This document shows positions 10,223 to 19,365 of a stretch of DNA of 58,031 nucleotides, in pieces. The notes beneath the pieces are model-generated. The model was not told the origin of the DNA and did not search any database. It saw only the letters and a program-made list of their open reading frames with translations. The stretch spans positions 1-58,031 of the forward strand of contig JAEEQL010000004.1 in the NCBI GenBank assembly GCA_016285265.1, written 5' to 3'. Positions within the stretch are counted from its first letter, which is position 1; each line of letters begins with the position of its first letter. The position numbers and the translations under genes are program-made. This DNA is from Lachnospiraceae bacterium (lineage in GTDB: Bacteria; Bacillota; Clostridia; Lachnospirales; Lachnospiraceae).

Positions 10223-11035
10223 ATGATAAAGATTCCCTATGCAGGCTACAATTACTATCACGAAAACGGCTGGGAGATAAACCGTCCGAACGGGACCAGC
10301 TTCTACAGCATCGTCATGATAAGGAACCCGTTCTATTACGAAGCGGACGGCGAGACGCTCTATGTCGACCGGCCTGCTTTTCTGTTCTTCCGGCCCTCAG
10401 ATCCCGAGCACTTTTATTTAAGGAACGTTCCTTATACCGATGACTGGGTCCATCTCCAGGGTGATGACGGAGAAATTGACGGGCTATTTGAGAAAATGGG
10501 CCTTACCTTCGCACGCGCCCTTACCGTCTACGATCATTCCGAAGCTTCCGCGATAATGCAGAACATCGCAGCGGAGGTTCGAAGAACAGGCGGCAACCAC
10601 GATATGATCATGGACAGTCTCGCAAGGCTTCTCATATACAAGATCAGTGACCTCAGCAAGGTGAAAGAAGAACCGGACTTTAAGTCGGGAACCCTCGAAT
10701 CCTACAGAAGCAGGTTCAATGTCCTCAGGGGACGCATCTACCAGGGCGGCGAAGCCGCAAGGATAGGGGAAGTATCCGAACTCGCATCGGAAATGAACAT
10801 GAGCGTTTCATATTTCCAGCATATCTACAAGGCACTCTACGGAGTACCCGTGACAAGGGATCTGATCATAGCAAGGATCGAATACGCCATCTACCTTCTG
10901 AGGAGCAGAAACCTGTCGATCGCGGAGGCCGCATCCGTTTGCGGTTACGAAACGATCGAGCATTTCAACAGACAGTTCAAAAAAGAAAAAGGGTGCTCCC
11001 CCACGGATTACATGAAGGAGCACCGTAACTCTTAA
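10223..11035 (+). CDS. AraC family transcriptional regulator
   Basis: C-terminal double HTH: ...LSIAEAASVCGYETIEHFNRQFKKEKGCSPTDYMKEHR. Confidence 0.9.
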   Translation: MIKIPYAGYNYYHENGWEINRPNGTSFYSIVMIRNPFYYEADGETLYVDRPAFLFFRPSDPEHFYLRNVPYTDDWVHLQGDDGEIDGLFEKMGLTFARALTVYDHSEASAIMQNIAAEVRRTGGNHDMIMDSLARLLIYKISDLSKVKEEPDFKSGTLESYRSRFNVLRGRIYQGGEAARIGEVSELASEMNMSVSYFQHIYKALYGVPVTRDLIIARIEYAIYLLRSRNLSIAEAASVCGYETIEHFNRQFKKEKGCSPTDYMKEHRNS

Positions 11036-11091
11036 CCTTTCAGGGATACCGGTAAGGCAGCCGGAATGCCGCATCCTCATCCGGACGGGCA

Positions 11092-11952
11092 TCAGATGAT
11101 ATTCTTGATGCCGTCGCAGATCCTGCGCGCAGCCGTGGGATTGTTCATTGTATAGATATGAACTCCGTCCGAGCCTGTCGCGATAAGGTCTATTATCTGG
11201 CTTATCGCATAATACAGTCCGGCATCAAAAAGTGCTTCTTTCTTTTCACCGTATTTATCAAGTATTCTCTTAAATCTCTCCGGAAGCCTTGCCCCGCAGG
11301 TGGTGACCATCCTGTTTATGGTCTTGGCGGAAAGACAGGGCATGATCCCGGGAGTTATGGGAACGTCTATTCCTGCAATCCTCGCATCCTCCACGAATCT
11401 GAAGAAATCCTCATTATCGAAGAAAAGCTGGCTGAGGAGCACCTCGGCTCCCGCTTCGACCTTCTTTCTGAGGGCTGCCATCTCTGCGATGCGGTCCGGT
11501 GAATCGGGGTGGTTTTCGGGATAGCATGCACCGGCTATGCAGAAGTCTGTTTTGGGTCTTATATAGGTGATAAGGTCGGATGCATGGGCAAACACTCCCT
11601 TTGCCGGAGCGTTGGGGTTGGCATCACCTCTGAGGGCCAGGATATTTTCGATCCCGTTATCCTGCAGTTCCCTGCAGAATTCGTCGATCTCCTTTTCGTC
11701 ATAGCAAAGGCAGGTCAGATGGGCGACAGCTTCGGTGTGATACTTCTCACGGATCTTCCTGCAGATGGCTATGGTCTTGTTATTGTTGGAGCTTCCGCCG
11801 GCACCGAAAGTTACGCTGATATAGTCCGGCTTAAGGTCACAGAGTATCTCAAGGGTCTCGTCGATGTTCTCGAGCTCCTCCGCCGCCTTGGGCGGAAATA
11901 TCTCAAATGACAGGACTCTGTCTTTATTATTGTAGATTTCCGTAAGTTTCAT
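11092..11952 (-). CDS. metF: Methylenetetrahydrofolate reductase
   Basis: VLSFEIFPPKAAEE, YISVTFGAGGSS, QLFFDNEDFFRFV motifs. Confidence 0.95.
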   Translation of the reverse strand: MKLTEIYNNKDRVLSFEIFPPKAAEELENIDETLEILCDLKPDYISVTFGAGGSSNNNKTIAICRKIREKYHTEAVAHLTCLCYDEKEIDEFCRELQDNGIENILALRGDANPNAPAKGVFAHASDLITYIRPKTDFCIAGACYPENHPDSPDRIAEMAALRKKVEAGAEVLLSQLFFDNEDFFRFVEDARIAGIDVPITPGIMPCLSAKTINRMVTTCGARLPERFKRILDKYGEKKEALFDAGLYYAISQIIDLIATGSDGVHIYTMNNPTAARRICDGIKNII

Positions 11953-12010
11953 AGTTTTTTTCTCCTAAACAAGCATTACTATATCACGTTCCTTGGGCAA
12001 AATACCAATA

Positions 12011-12039
12011 TTGACTTAAAACCCCTCACAAATTATTAT
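12011..12039 (+). promoter_or_regulatory. Sigma-70-type promoter of fba
   Basis: TTGACT-N17-TATTAT upstream of fba. Confidence 0.75.
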
Positions 12040-12092
12040 TGATACATACGAGTCTTTTCGTAAAACATTCACTTTTAAGGAGGTTTTTCGTT

Positions 12093-13061
12093 ATGGCATT
12101 GGTAACAACCAAAGAGATGTTTAAGAAAGCTTACGACGGCGGATATGCTGTAGGTGCTTTCAACGTCAACAACATGGAGATCGTTCAGGGTATCACCGAA
12201 GCGGCAGGAGAGCTTGAGAGCCCTGTTATCCTTCAGGTTTCCAAGGGTGCGCGTGCTTACGCAAATCACACCTATCTTGTAAAGATGGTAGAGGCAGCTG
12301 TTCAGGAGAATCCCCAGATTCCCATCGCTCTTCACCTTGATCACGGTGATACTTTCGAGCTCTGCAAGTCATGTATCGACGGCGGATTCACTTCCGTTAT
12401 GATCGACGCTTCTTCCAAGTCCTTCGAGGACAACATCGCTCTTACCAAGCAGGTAGTTGAGTATGCTCACGATCACGGCGTAGTTGTCGAGGCTGAGCTC
12501 GGAACTCTCGCAGGTATCGAGGATGAGGTTCAGGTTGAGGCAGGCAAGGAAGCTTACACCAGACCCGAGGAAGTTGAAGAGTTCGTAGACAGGACCGGAT
12601 GCGACTCCCTCGCTATCGCTATCGGAACCAGCCACGGAGCATACAAGTTCACTGCTGCACAGTGCACCAGAAATGCCGACGGCATCCTTGTTCCCCCTCC
12701 GCTCCGCTTCGACGTTCTCGAGGAGTGCATCAAGAGGCTTCCCGGATTTCCCATCGTTCTTCACGGATCATCATCCGTTCCTCAGGAATTCGTTAAGATG
12801 GTTAATGAGTACGGCGGAAATATGCCTGATGCTATCGGTATCCCCGAGGATCAGCTCCGTCAGGCAGCTAAGCTTGCAGTATGTAAGATCAATATCGACT
12901 CCGATATCCGTCTTGCAATGACCGCCAACATCCGTAAGTACTTCGTTGAGCATCCCGATCACTTCGATCCCAGACAGTATCTCAAGCCCGCTCGTCAGGC
13001 CGTTAAGGATATGGTCGCTCACAAGATCGTCAACGTTCTCGGATCCGATCACAAGATCTGA
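12093..13061 (+). CDS. fba: Class II fructose-bisphosphate aldolase
   Basis: GAFNVNNMEIVQGI, HLDHG, VVEAELGTLAGIEDE, VLHGSSSVP; RBS aaggagg before 12093. Confidence 0.95.
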   Translation: MALVTTKEMFKKAYDGGYAVGAFNVNNMEIVQGITEAAGELESPVILQVSKGARAYANHTYLVKMVEAAVQENPQIPIALHLDHGDTFELCKSCIDGGFTSVMIDASSKSFEDNIALTKQVVEYAHDHGVVVEAELGTLAGIEDEVQVEAGKEAYTRPEEVEEFVDRTGCDSLAIAIGTSHGAYKFTAAQCTRNADGILVPPPLRFDVLEECIKRLPGFPIVLHGSSSVPQEFVKMVNEYGGNMPDAIGIPEDQLRQAAKLAVCKINIDSDIRLAMTANIRKYFVEHPDHFDPRQYLKPARQAVKDMVAHKIVNVLGSDHKI

Positions 13062-13074
13062 TAAGGATAATACG

Positions 13075-13103
13075 AAGCCCCGGCTCATCGCCGGGGCTTT
13101 TTT
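13075..13103 (+). terminator. Rho-independent terminator after fba
   Basis: AAGCCCCGG-ctcatcg-CCGGGGCTT followed by T run. Confidence 0.9.
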
Positions 13104-13137
13104 CAATGCTTGATCTTTTCGGTACATCCGAAGAGTT

Positions 13138-13797
13138 TCAGTCCATCTTCCAGTTTTTGAATTCCTTCTTTTCGCCTCTCCAGTATGCGGTGAAATCATC
13201 CCTCGTTCCGTGGAAGAACAATCCTTCCGTAAATCCGCACCAGTTCTCGCCTTCGAGTCCCGTCTTAAGACCGAACAATGCGCTTGCAAGTATGACCACA
13301 TGTCCGTCGTGAGAGCAGATGATATCGAGCTTTCCGTCGGATGACGGGATATCGAATATTGCATTCAGTATCGGAAGAGCTGCCTGATCCAGTGTGTAAC
13401 CCGCGGTATATTCGGGAATACCGTTCTGGAGTCCGTAGTAGAATTTGTACCAGCCTATTCCCTGCTCCTGTGCGGGGCCGAGTCCTTCGATATGTGCAAA
13501 GGCCTGAACCCTTTCAATCCCGGGCTCTTCTATTCCCATTCCCCTTGCGACCTCGGCAGCTGTCTGGACACACCTTTTAACGGGACTTGCATAAAACCTT
13601 CCGACCGGAACATCGAGATTCCTTCCGATCCGGTTTGCGATCTCGATGCCCTCCGGCGTAAGGAGCAGATCCGAATAATCACCGTCTACGGGATTGTCAA
13701 ACCTGATGGAATGCCTCATATAAACCTTTACATTGGTATCCTTGGGAAGTTTGAGAGCATCCTCCTTCATAAGAGGACAGATCGAATCAAAGATCAT
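13138..13797 (-). CDS. Histidine phosphatase family protein
   Basis: VYMRHSIRFDN, RFYASPVKRCVQTAAEVA, CSHDGHV. Confidence 0.8.
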   Translation of the reverse strand: MIFDSICPLMKEDALKLPKDTNVKVYMRHSIRFDNPVDGDYSDLLLTPEGIEIANRIGRNLDVPVGRFYASPVKRCVQTAAEVARGMGIEEPGIERVQAFAHIEGLGPAQEQGIGWYKFYYGLQNGIPEYTAGYTLDQAALPILNAIFDIPSSDGKLDIICSHDGHVVILASALFGLKTGLEGENWCGFTEGLFFHGTRDDFTAYWRGEKKEFKNWKMD

Positions 13798-15377
13798 TTT
13801 ACTTTTCTCCGGCTTTTTATTTTGCTTTGTTTCTTATCTGATGATAATACATCGGCGGAAAAATCAGAACCGTTTTTTTCTTTTCCTGCCCTGATGAGCG
13901 GAAGATGAAGTGTCACGCAGGTTCCTTTGTTCACATCGGATTCGATATCCATACCGTAGTTTTCGCCGAAAAGCACCTCGATCCTTTTTCTTACATTAGC
14001 CAGCGCTATGTGATCAAGACTTCCGCGCTCCGTACCTTCCCCGCTTTCCGTTTCGTTTCTTAACTTTTCCAGTTCACCGGCATCCATTCCCTTTCCGTTA
14101 TCGGTGATCGTTATGAACAGGTCTTCATTCTCCGGGCGGGCATCTATCTCCAGATTTCCGCCCTCTGCGGAAAGTCCGTGCATGATCGCGTTTTCGACAA
14201 TGGGCTGGATCAGCATCCTCGGTATGAGTATATCGCTGAAGGAATCATCTTCCCCGAAGCATACATTTATCATATCGGGGTATCTTGCCTGCATTATCTC
14301 CGTATACTGCTTCAGAACATACAATTCCTCAAGAAGGGAAATGTACTCATCCGAGGCATTGGCATATCTTAATAGGACGGAGAGTTCTGTGCAGATCCTC
14401 GCGGCCGTTTCCCTGTCACCCTTTCCTATAAGCGCCCTTACGATGTTCAGCGTGTTGACCGTAAAATGTGCGCTTATCTGTTTTTTCAAAAGAGTGAGGT
14501 TGGTTCTTTCAAGTTCAAGATCGATGCTTGTCCTTATGAACCTTCTCATGACCATTTCAAAAATAAATGCGGCGATAACGAGTATCAGGATCGTTACCGG
14601 AAGTGCGATGGTGAAAAAGCGGGAGACATCCTTCGAAACTGAATCTACGCAGTACACAACAACCCTGTATCCGGTAAAGCCGATAAACCTCTCGCTTACA
14701 TAGATTGCTTCGGAAAGTCTGCTTTCCACATCCTCCTTGCCGATCCCGCCTCCCGCGCAGATGAGCCTGTCTTCGTAGTAGAGCGCCGCACCTATATAGT
14801 CCGGATCGTTATATGTCGAGAGAAGCTTTTCCACCTTTCTCTGGTCGATCAAAAGAAGAACATAGCCGGTGATCTTGTTTTCATTTTCTATGACACGGTA
14901 TATACCGACATAATTATCCGAGCCCGAGGATACCGAAACCATCCGGTCGCTCTTTCCTTCACTGATGATATGGAAGGAGCTGACAGCTATCGTGTTCGGC
15001 GCAGTCCCTTTAAGCCTGTAAAAATCCCCGTCCGTATTATATACGATAACGTTGTCGGCATTTACAACGCTTTTGAGAACGGGAGCAAGAACATCCTGTG
15101 TGGCACGTCCCATGGCATAGAAATCTTCTCCGAAGTCCAGTGCCGACAGTTTTTTCACGCTCTCATCAATGGCAAGGATCGACGAGCATTCTTCCATCAT
15201 GACAAGTTCGTTTCCGACATCGTTCATAATGGTTCCGACTGCGCTCATCGCATGACGTTCCATATTCTGCCTGATGATCCTGACCGTGAGCTGATAAAAC
15301 ACTACCCAGAGCAGTACTATCCCCGCTCCGAACAGCATCACTCCGATCGTTCTCTTTTTTCCGGAATATTTATACAC
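13794..15377 (-). CDS. Sensor histidine kinase, YesM/LytS (His_kinase) type
   Basis: LLKKQISAHFTVNTLNIVRAL, IPRMLIQPIVENAIMHGL, ITDNGKGM; N-terminal TM and extracellular sensor; 4-nt ATGA overlap with the phosphatase gene. Confidence 0.9.
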   Translation of the reverse strand: MYKYSGKKRTIGVMLFGAGIVLLWVVFYQLTVRIIRQNMERHAMSAVGTIMNDVGNELVMMEECSSILAIDESVKKLSALDFGEDFYAMGRATQDVLAPVLKSVVNADNVIVYNTDGDFYRLKGTAPNTIAVSSFHIISEGKSDRMVSVSSGSDNYVGIYRVIENENKITGYVLLLIDQRKVEKLLSTYNDPDYIGAALYYEDRLICAGGGIGKEDVESRLSEAIYVSERFIGFTGYRVVVYCVDSVSKDVSRFFTIALPVTILILVIAAFIFEMVMRRFIRTSIDLELERTNLTLLKKQISAHFTVNTLNIVRALIGKGDRETAARICTELSVLLRYANASDEYISLLEELYVLKQYTEIMQARYPDMINVCFGEDDSFSDILIPRMLIQPIVENAIMHGLSAEGGNLEIDARPENEDLFITITDNGKGMDAGELEKLRNETESGEGTERGSLDHIALANVRKRIEVLFGENYGMDIESDVNKGTCVTLHLPLIRAGKEKNGSDFSADVLSSDKKQSKIKSRRKVK

Positions 15378-15410
15378 GCTTCAGATTCCAGTACACCATT
15401 CCAAAAGTTT

Positions 15411-16817
15411 TCAATGCAGGATTTCCTCCGCCCCCGAAACATATTCTGTCCAGATGCTGTCGCTCAGAATATCCTCTTCACCCGATACGAATGCGATCAT
15501 ATGACGGTCAAGATACTCCGAAAGCTCCGCATTTCTTGCGGGAAGCTCCCCGTCCGGCTCCGCAAAGCAGCCAATATATGCCATCTGCGCTCTCGCATCA
15601 ACATACTCTGCATCGGAATCAGGTCCGTTCCACGTAACACCGTAAATGTATTTTTCGGGTACCGCCATAGGACCGACACCGTTCAGATTCTTATTCTGTA
15701 CGGCATCGCGGATGTAATTCTTTACAGTGACAGTGGAAGGAGTCATGTAAATGCTTATGTCCTTTCCGTCCGAATAATCCCAGTCGACTCCGGGTTCTCC
15801 GAATCTTGCGATGAGCGATGCTTCTTCGCTCATCATTGTATCCAGCAGAAGCTGTGCGGCTTCCTTCCTTTCGCTCCGTGACAGGATTATCGCTCCGATC
15901 TTTGTTTTGTTTTCGGGGATCATGGCATAGGATATTCCGTTCGGACCGGCAAGCGGAGGAACATACACATACCTGTCCATCACTTCGGGATTTCCGCGGT
16001 ATATGACATCACAGATCGAAGAAGAAGTGAATGCTCCGACTATCGGTAACGGACTGTTTACCATTTCACTCAGCTGTGCATGGGAACAGTCGAAAATTCC
16101 TTTATCCATAAGTCCCTTTTCATACAGTCCGTTACAGTACTCAAGCCCGTCACGGTACGCGGGATCCGCCCATATGCCCTTTCCGTCCGCGGTCATTCTT
16201 GAATGATACGGATCGTTGACGGCAAAGGAACCCATGAGGAATTCCATGGGATTTAAGTCATATTCATCGGCAGAACCCGCAAGCGGTATCTCGTCACGGA
16301 TACCGTTTCCGTTGGGATCTCCGGTTTTAAACGCTTCAAGCACAGCCTCGAATTCCCCGGTGGTTTCGGGGATCTCCATCCCCAGGTTCACCAGCCATTC
16401 TTTGTTTATCCACAGTACCGTTCCCGCACCGGCAGGAGCATCCCAGCCTTCCGACACATATTTAAACTCCCCGTCCGGAAGATAAATATCTCCGCTTGAT
16501 ACATATCCTTCCAGGACTCCGTCACCCGGAACAAAGCTCCCGCCGAACAGCACGACATCGATCTCCGCCCTTGAATCAAAAAGCACTTTAAGATATTCGT
16601 CGCAGCTTTCTATCTTGACGAATGAAACGACTATATCGATCCCCGTCTTTTCCTCAAGATAGTTTATGTAATAATTTGTATCGATATCGGGAATGTTGTC
16701 GGAATAAGGAATCGCGACATTCAAGATCTCGGGCTGCGGTCCGAAACCGCAGCCCGGTATATACAGAAGAGATATTGCAAGAAAAATTGTCAGAAGCTTA
16801 CAGATCTTCCTGTTCAC
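15411..16817 (-). CDS. Extracellular solute-binding lipoprotein (family 1-like)
   Basis: Signal peptide with lipobox YIPGC; DPNGNGIRDEIPLAG typical of clostridial sugar-binding proteins. Confidence 0.85.
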   Translation of the reverse strand: MNRKICKLLTIFLAISLLYIPGCGFGPQPEILNVAIPYSDNIPDIDTNYYINYLEEKTGIDIVVSFVKIESCDEYLKVLFDSRAEIDVVLFGGSFVPGDGVLEGYVSSGDIYLPDGEFKYVSEGWDAPAGAGTVLWINKEWLVNLGMEIPETTGEFEAVLEAFKTGDPNGNGIRDEIPLAGSADEYDLNPMEFLMGSFAVNDPYHSRMTADGKGIWADPAYRDGLEYCNGLYEKGLMDKGIFDCSHAQLSEMVNSPLPIVGAFTSSSICDVIYRGNPEVMDRYVYVPPLAGPNGISYAMIPENKTKIGAIILSRSERKEAAQLLLDTMMSEEASLIARFGEPGVDWDYSDGKDISIYMTPSTVTVKNYIRDAVQNKNLNGVGPMAVPEKYIYGVTWNGPDSDAEYVDARAQMAYIGCFAEPDGELPARNAELSEYLDRHMIAFVSGEEDILSDSIWTEYVSGAEEILH

Positions 16818-17535
16818 CGGGACTCCTCATCTCTTTCGGAGAAACTCCGTAATAATTCTTGAACACTTTGAAAAAATGATAATAGTCGGTGTAGCCGCAC
16901 CTGACACCGATCTGCTTTATCAGAAGAGTCTTATCTTCAATCAGTTCTCCCGCATACTTCATTCTTTTTTCCGTAAGATACATGCTGAGGGACTGGTTGT
17001 AATATTTCTGGAAAAGTGCACAGATATAATTTCTGCTGAATCCGAATTTCTCGGCAAGCATAGACAGGGTTATCTTCTCCCTGAAATTCTCATCGACATA
17101 CTGAACAAGGCTGTTAAAGCCGGGATTGTCCGTTACGCTTCCGCCTTCGGCTGACCTGTTTTTGGACAGCACCGAATTTAGTTTTTCGAGTACGATGCGG
17201 ACATCATCGATATCGACGGGCTTAAGAATATAATCAAAACCGCTCTGCCGGTAAAATGTACGTACATTTTCAAAATCGTCATATGCGGAGATCACAACGA
17301 ACTCCGCTTTGCAGCCGCTCTCCCTTAGCTTTGAGATCAGCTCGTTTCCGTTCATCTTGGGCATCTTCATATCACAGAACACCGCATCGGCATCAAGCTC
17401 TGTGATCTCTTCTATCGCCTTTTCGGGATCGGTATTGCTTCCTATGACCTCAAAACCATTCTCCATCCAGGGAATGATCTCCGTCAGTTCCTCCAATATG
17501 AAACGATCGTCATCGACCAGATATGCCCTGTACAT
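16798..17535 (-). CDS. Response regulator with AraC-type DNA-binding domain (YesN-like)
   Basis: REC domain MYRAYLVDDDRFILEEL...DAVFCDMKMPKMNG; C-terminal AraC HTH. Confidence 0.93.
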   Translation of the reverse strand: MYRAYLVDDDRFILEELTEIIPWMENGFEVIGSNTDPEKAIEEITELDADAVFCDMKMPKMNGNELISKLRESGCKAEFVVISAYDDFENVRTFYRQSGFDYILKPVDIDDVRIVLEKLNSVLSKNRSAEGGSVTDNPGFNSLVQYVDENFREKITLSMLAEKFGFSRNYICALFQKYYNQSLSMYLTEKRMKYAGELIEDKTLLIKQIGVRCGYTDYYHFFKVFKNYYGVSPKEMRSPGEQEDL

Positions 17536-17669
17536 ATACTCCCCCCCAAAAGCTTATTTTGTTAGATTTTATCATATTTCCGTACATTTTCGAAATACAT
17601 GGGATCAAACAGGTGCAAAAGGACAAAAAAATGGATAAAATACGCGAAATACAGTAAAATAACCTATGT

Positions 17670-18854
17670 ATGGGCAGTTTTAAAGAAGACCAAAACCACA
17701 TACCCGTAACAAAAGAAAAAAAGAGCCTTGTTCAGAGGTTAAGGGATTCGCACATCGCGATGATCATATTCATCCTGACAGTGGTTCTTTTGGTCTGTTA
17801 TGCATGTTATGAACTCGGCGGGGCAAGGGAAGAAGGACTTACCTTCATCGATGTCATCATATACAACCTGCTCGCCCTCGCCGGTAACGACTACGAATTT
17901 ACCGGAACTCCGGGAGGAAGGATACTCGGACTCATAGTCCTCTCACTGGGAGTCCTCGGGCTTTCAACCATCACAGGTTACATCTCATCCGCCCTCGTGG
18001 CCAGCAAACTGAATGCGGAAAGAGGAATCAGAAAAATGCAGAATATGAAAGATCACATCATCGTATGCGGCTGGAAAAACGACATAAAGAGCCTCATCAC
18101 CGGAATCCTCCGCAAGAACAGGAATCTCTCCGTATCGGACATCATCCTCATAACGGGAGCCGATGATGTCAAGGTCCAGGCTCTCAAAGACGATCCCGTT
18201 CTCAAGGGGCTCAACCTTCTTAAAGGGGACTTCACCGAGGAGCAGACTCTCAAAAATGCCGCCATCGGTTCAGCCGCCAAGGTCCTGATCGTCGGAGAAA
18301 ACGGGGACAACCTCGATGATGAGCTGATCGACTCAAGAGTATTCGTCACCGCACTTCTTGCAAGAAATCTCAATTCCAAATGTCATATCTGCGCCCAGAT
18401 CCGAACGGAGCGCTATCGCAACTATCTCGAAGCACAGGGGTGTGCGGAGATCATCTACACCGAAGAATACACAAGACACATACTCACAACATCAACAAAT
18501 TACAGCGGAATGAGCAAGGTCATGAGCTCGCTCCTCGATAACGGCGACGGCATCTCCGTCCAGATAGAGCCCGTAACCGAAAAGTGGATCGGCAGGAAAT
18601 ATTCCGAACTCTTCGACAGCTACAAGAAGGAAAAGAATATCCTTCTCCTCGGCATTCTCGAGAACATGGGTGTTGAAAAAGAGATCAAGCACAGCATACT
18701 TTCCGAAGCACAGAAATCTACCAATTACGGTGAGATCATACAGCGTCTCAAGACCGTTAAGACAATGGAAACAAATAAACCGCTCCTCAATCCCGGCGAC
18801 GATTATGTGATCCCCGCCAATTCCGGAGCGATAATACTCGGAGTGGAGGTCTGA
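17670..18854 (+). CDS. Two-TM ion channel with TrkA-N/RCK domain and non-canonical filter
   Basis: TM1-pore-TM2 ...NLLALAGNDYEFTGTPGGRILGLIVLSLGVLGLSTITGYI..., then RCK DHIIVCGWKNDIKSLI. Confidence 0.85.
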   Translation: MGSFKEDQNHIPVTKEKKSLVQRLRDSHIAMIIFILTVVLLVCYACYELGGAREEGLTFIDVIIYNLLALAGNDYEFTGTPGGRILGLIVLSLGVLGLSTITGYISSALVASKLNAERGIRKMQNMKDHIIVCGWKNDIKSLITGILRKNRNLSVSDIILITGADDVKVQALKDDPVLKGLNLLKGDFTEEQTLKNAAIGSAAKVLIVGENGDNLDDELIDSRVFVTALLARNLNSKCHICAQIRTERYRNYLEAQGCAEIIYTEEYTRHILTTSTNYSGMSKVMSSLLDNGDGISVQIEPVTEKWIGRKYSELFDSYKKEKNILLLGILENMGVEKEIKHSILSEAQKSTNYGEIIQRLKTVKTMETNKPLLNPGDDYVIPANSGAIILGVEV

Positions 18855-19336
18855 TGGAATACACGGATAAACTGAAACAGTTCCCTCTTTTCAATTCCCT
18901 GTCGGAAAAGGACCTTGAGGATTTCGCATCGCTTTTGAAGGTATCGAAGGCATCCGCGGGAGAAAACATCATAACCGAAGGCGCGACGGGAAACGATATG
19001 TATTTCCTTATCGACGGAAGCGTCGACATCATCAAGACAACCGTCTTCGGCGACAAATTCGTATGCGCGAGCCTCGACAGTGCGATGCACTGCGTGTTCG
19101 GTGAGATGGCACTCATCGACAGCGACACAAGATCGGCTACCGTGAAGGCAAGAACCGACTGCGTATCCCTCAGCATATCCAAAAAGGATTTCGATGCATT
19201 TGCGGATTCCCATCCGGCTGCGGGAGTATCGCTCCTTCGCTTCATCGGGATCAATCTTGTCCGCAACATCCGGAAAGAGAACGAGAACCTGAACCTGGTC
19301 TACCAGGCGCTTATAGAAGAGATAGAATCAAACTGA
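18854..19336 (+). CDS. Cyclic nucleotide-binding domain protein, no DNA-binding domain
   Basis: GENIITEGATGNDMYFLIDGSVDI...FGEMALIDSDTRSATVKARTD; start codon overlaps channel stop (TGATG). Confidence 0.85.
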   Translation: MEYTDKLKQFPLFNSLSEKDLEDFASLLKVSKASAGENIITEGATGNDMYFLIDGSVDIIKTTVFGDKFVCASLDSAMHCVFGEMALIDSDTRSATVKARTDCVSLSISKKDFDAFADSHPAAGVSLLRFIGINLVRNIRKENENLNLVYQALIEEIESN

Positions 19337-19365
19337 TCATTATTCTTACAGGAGTTACGAAAGCC

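Noticed and set aside
14970-15881. 303-aa plus-strand ORF
   Set aside because: Antisense across the histidine kinase and solute-binding protein genes, both well supported.
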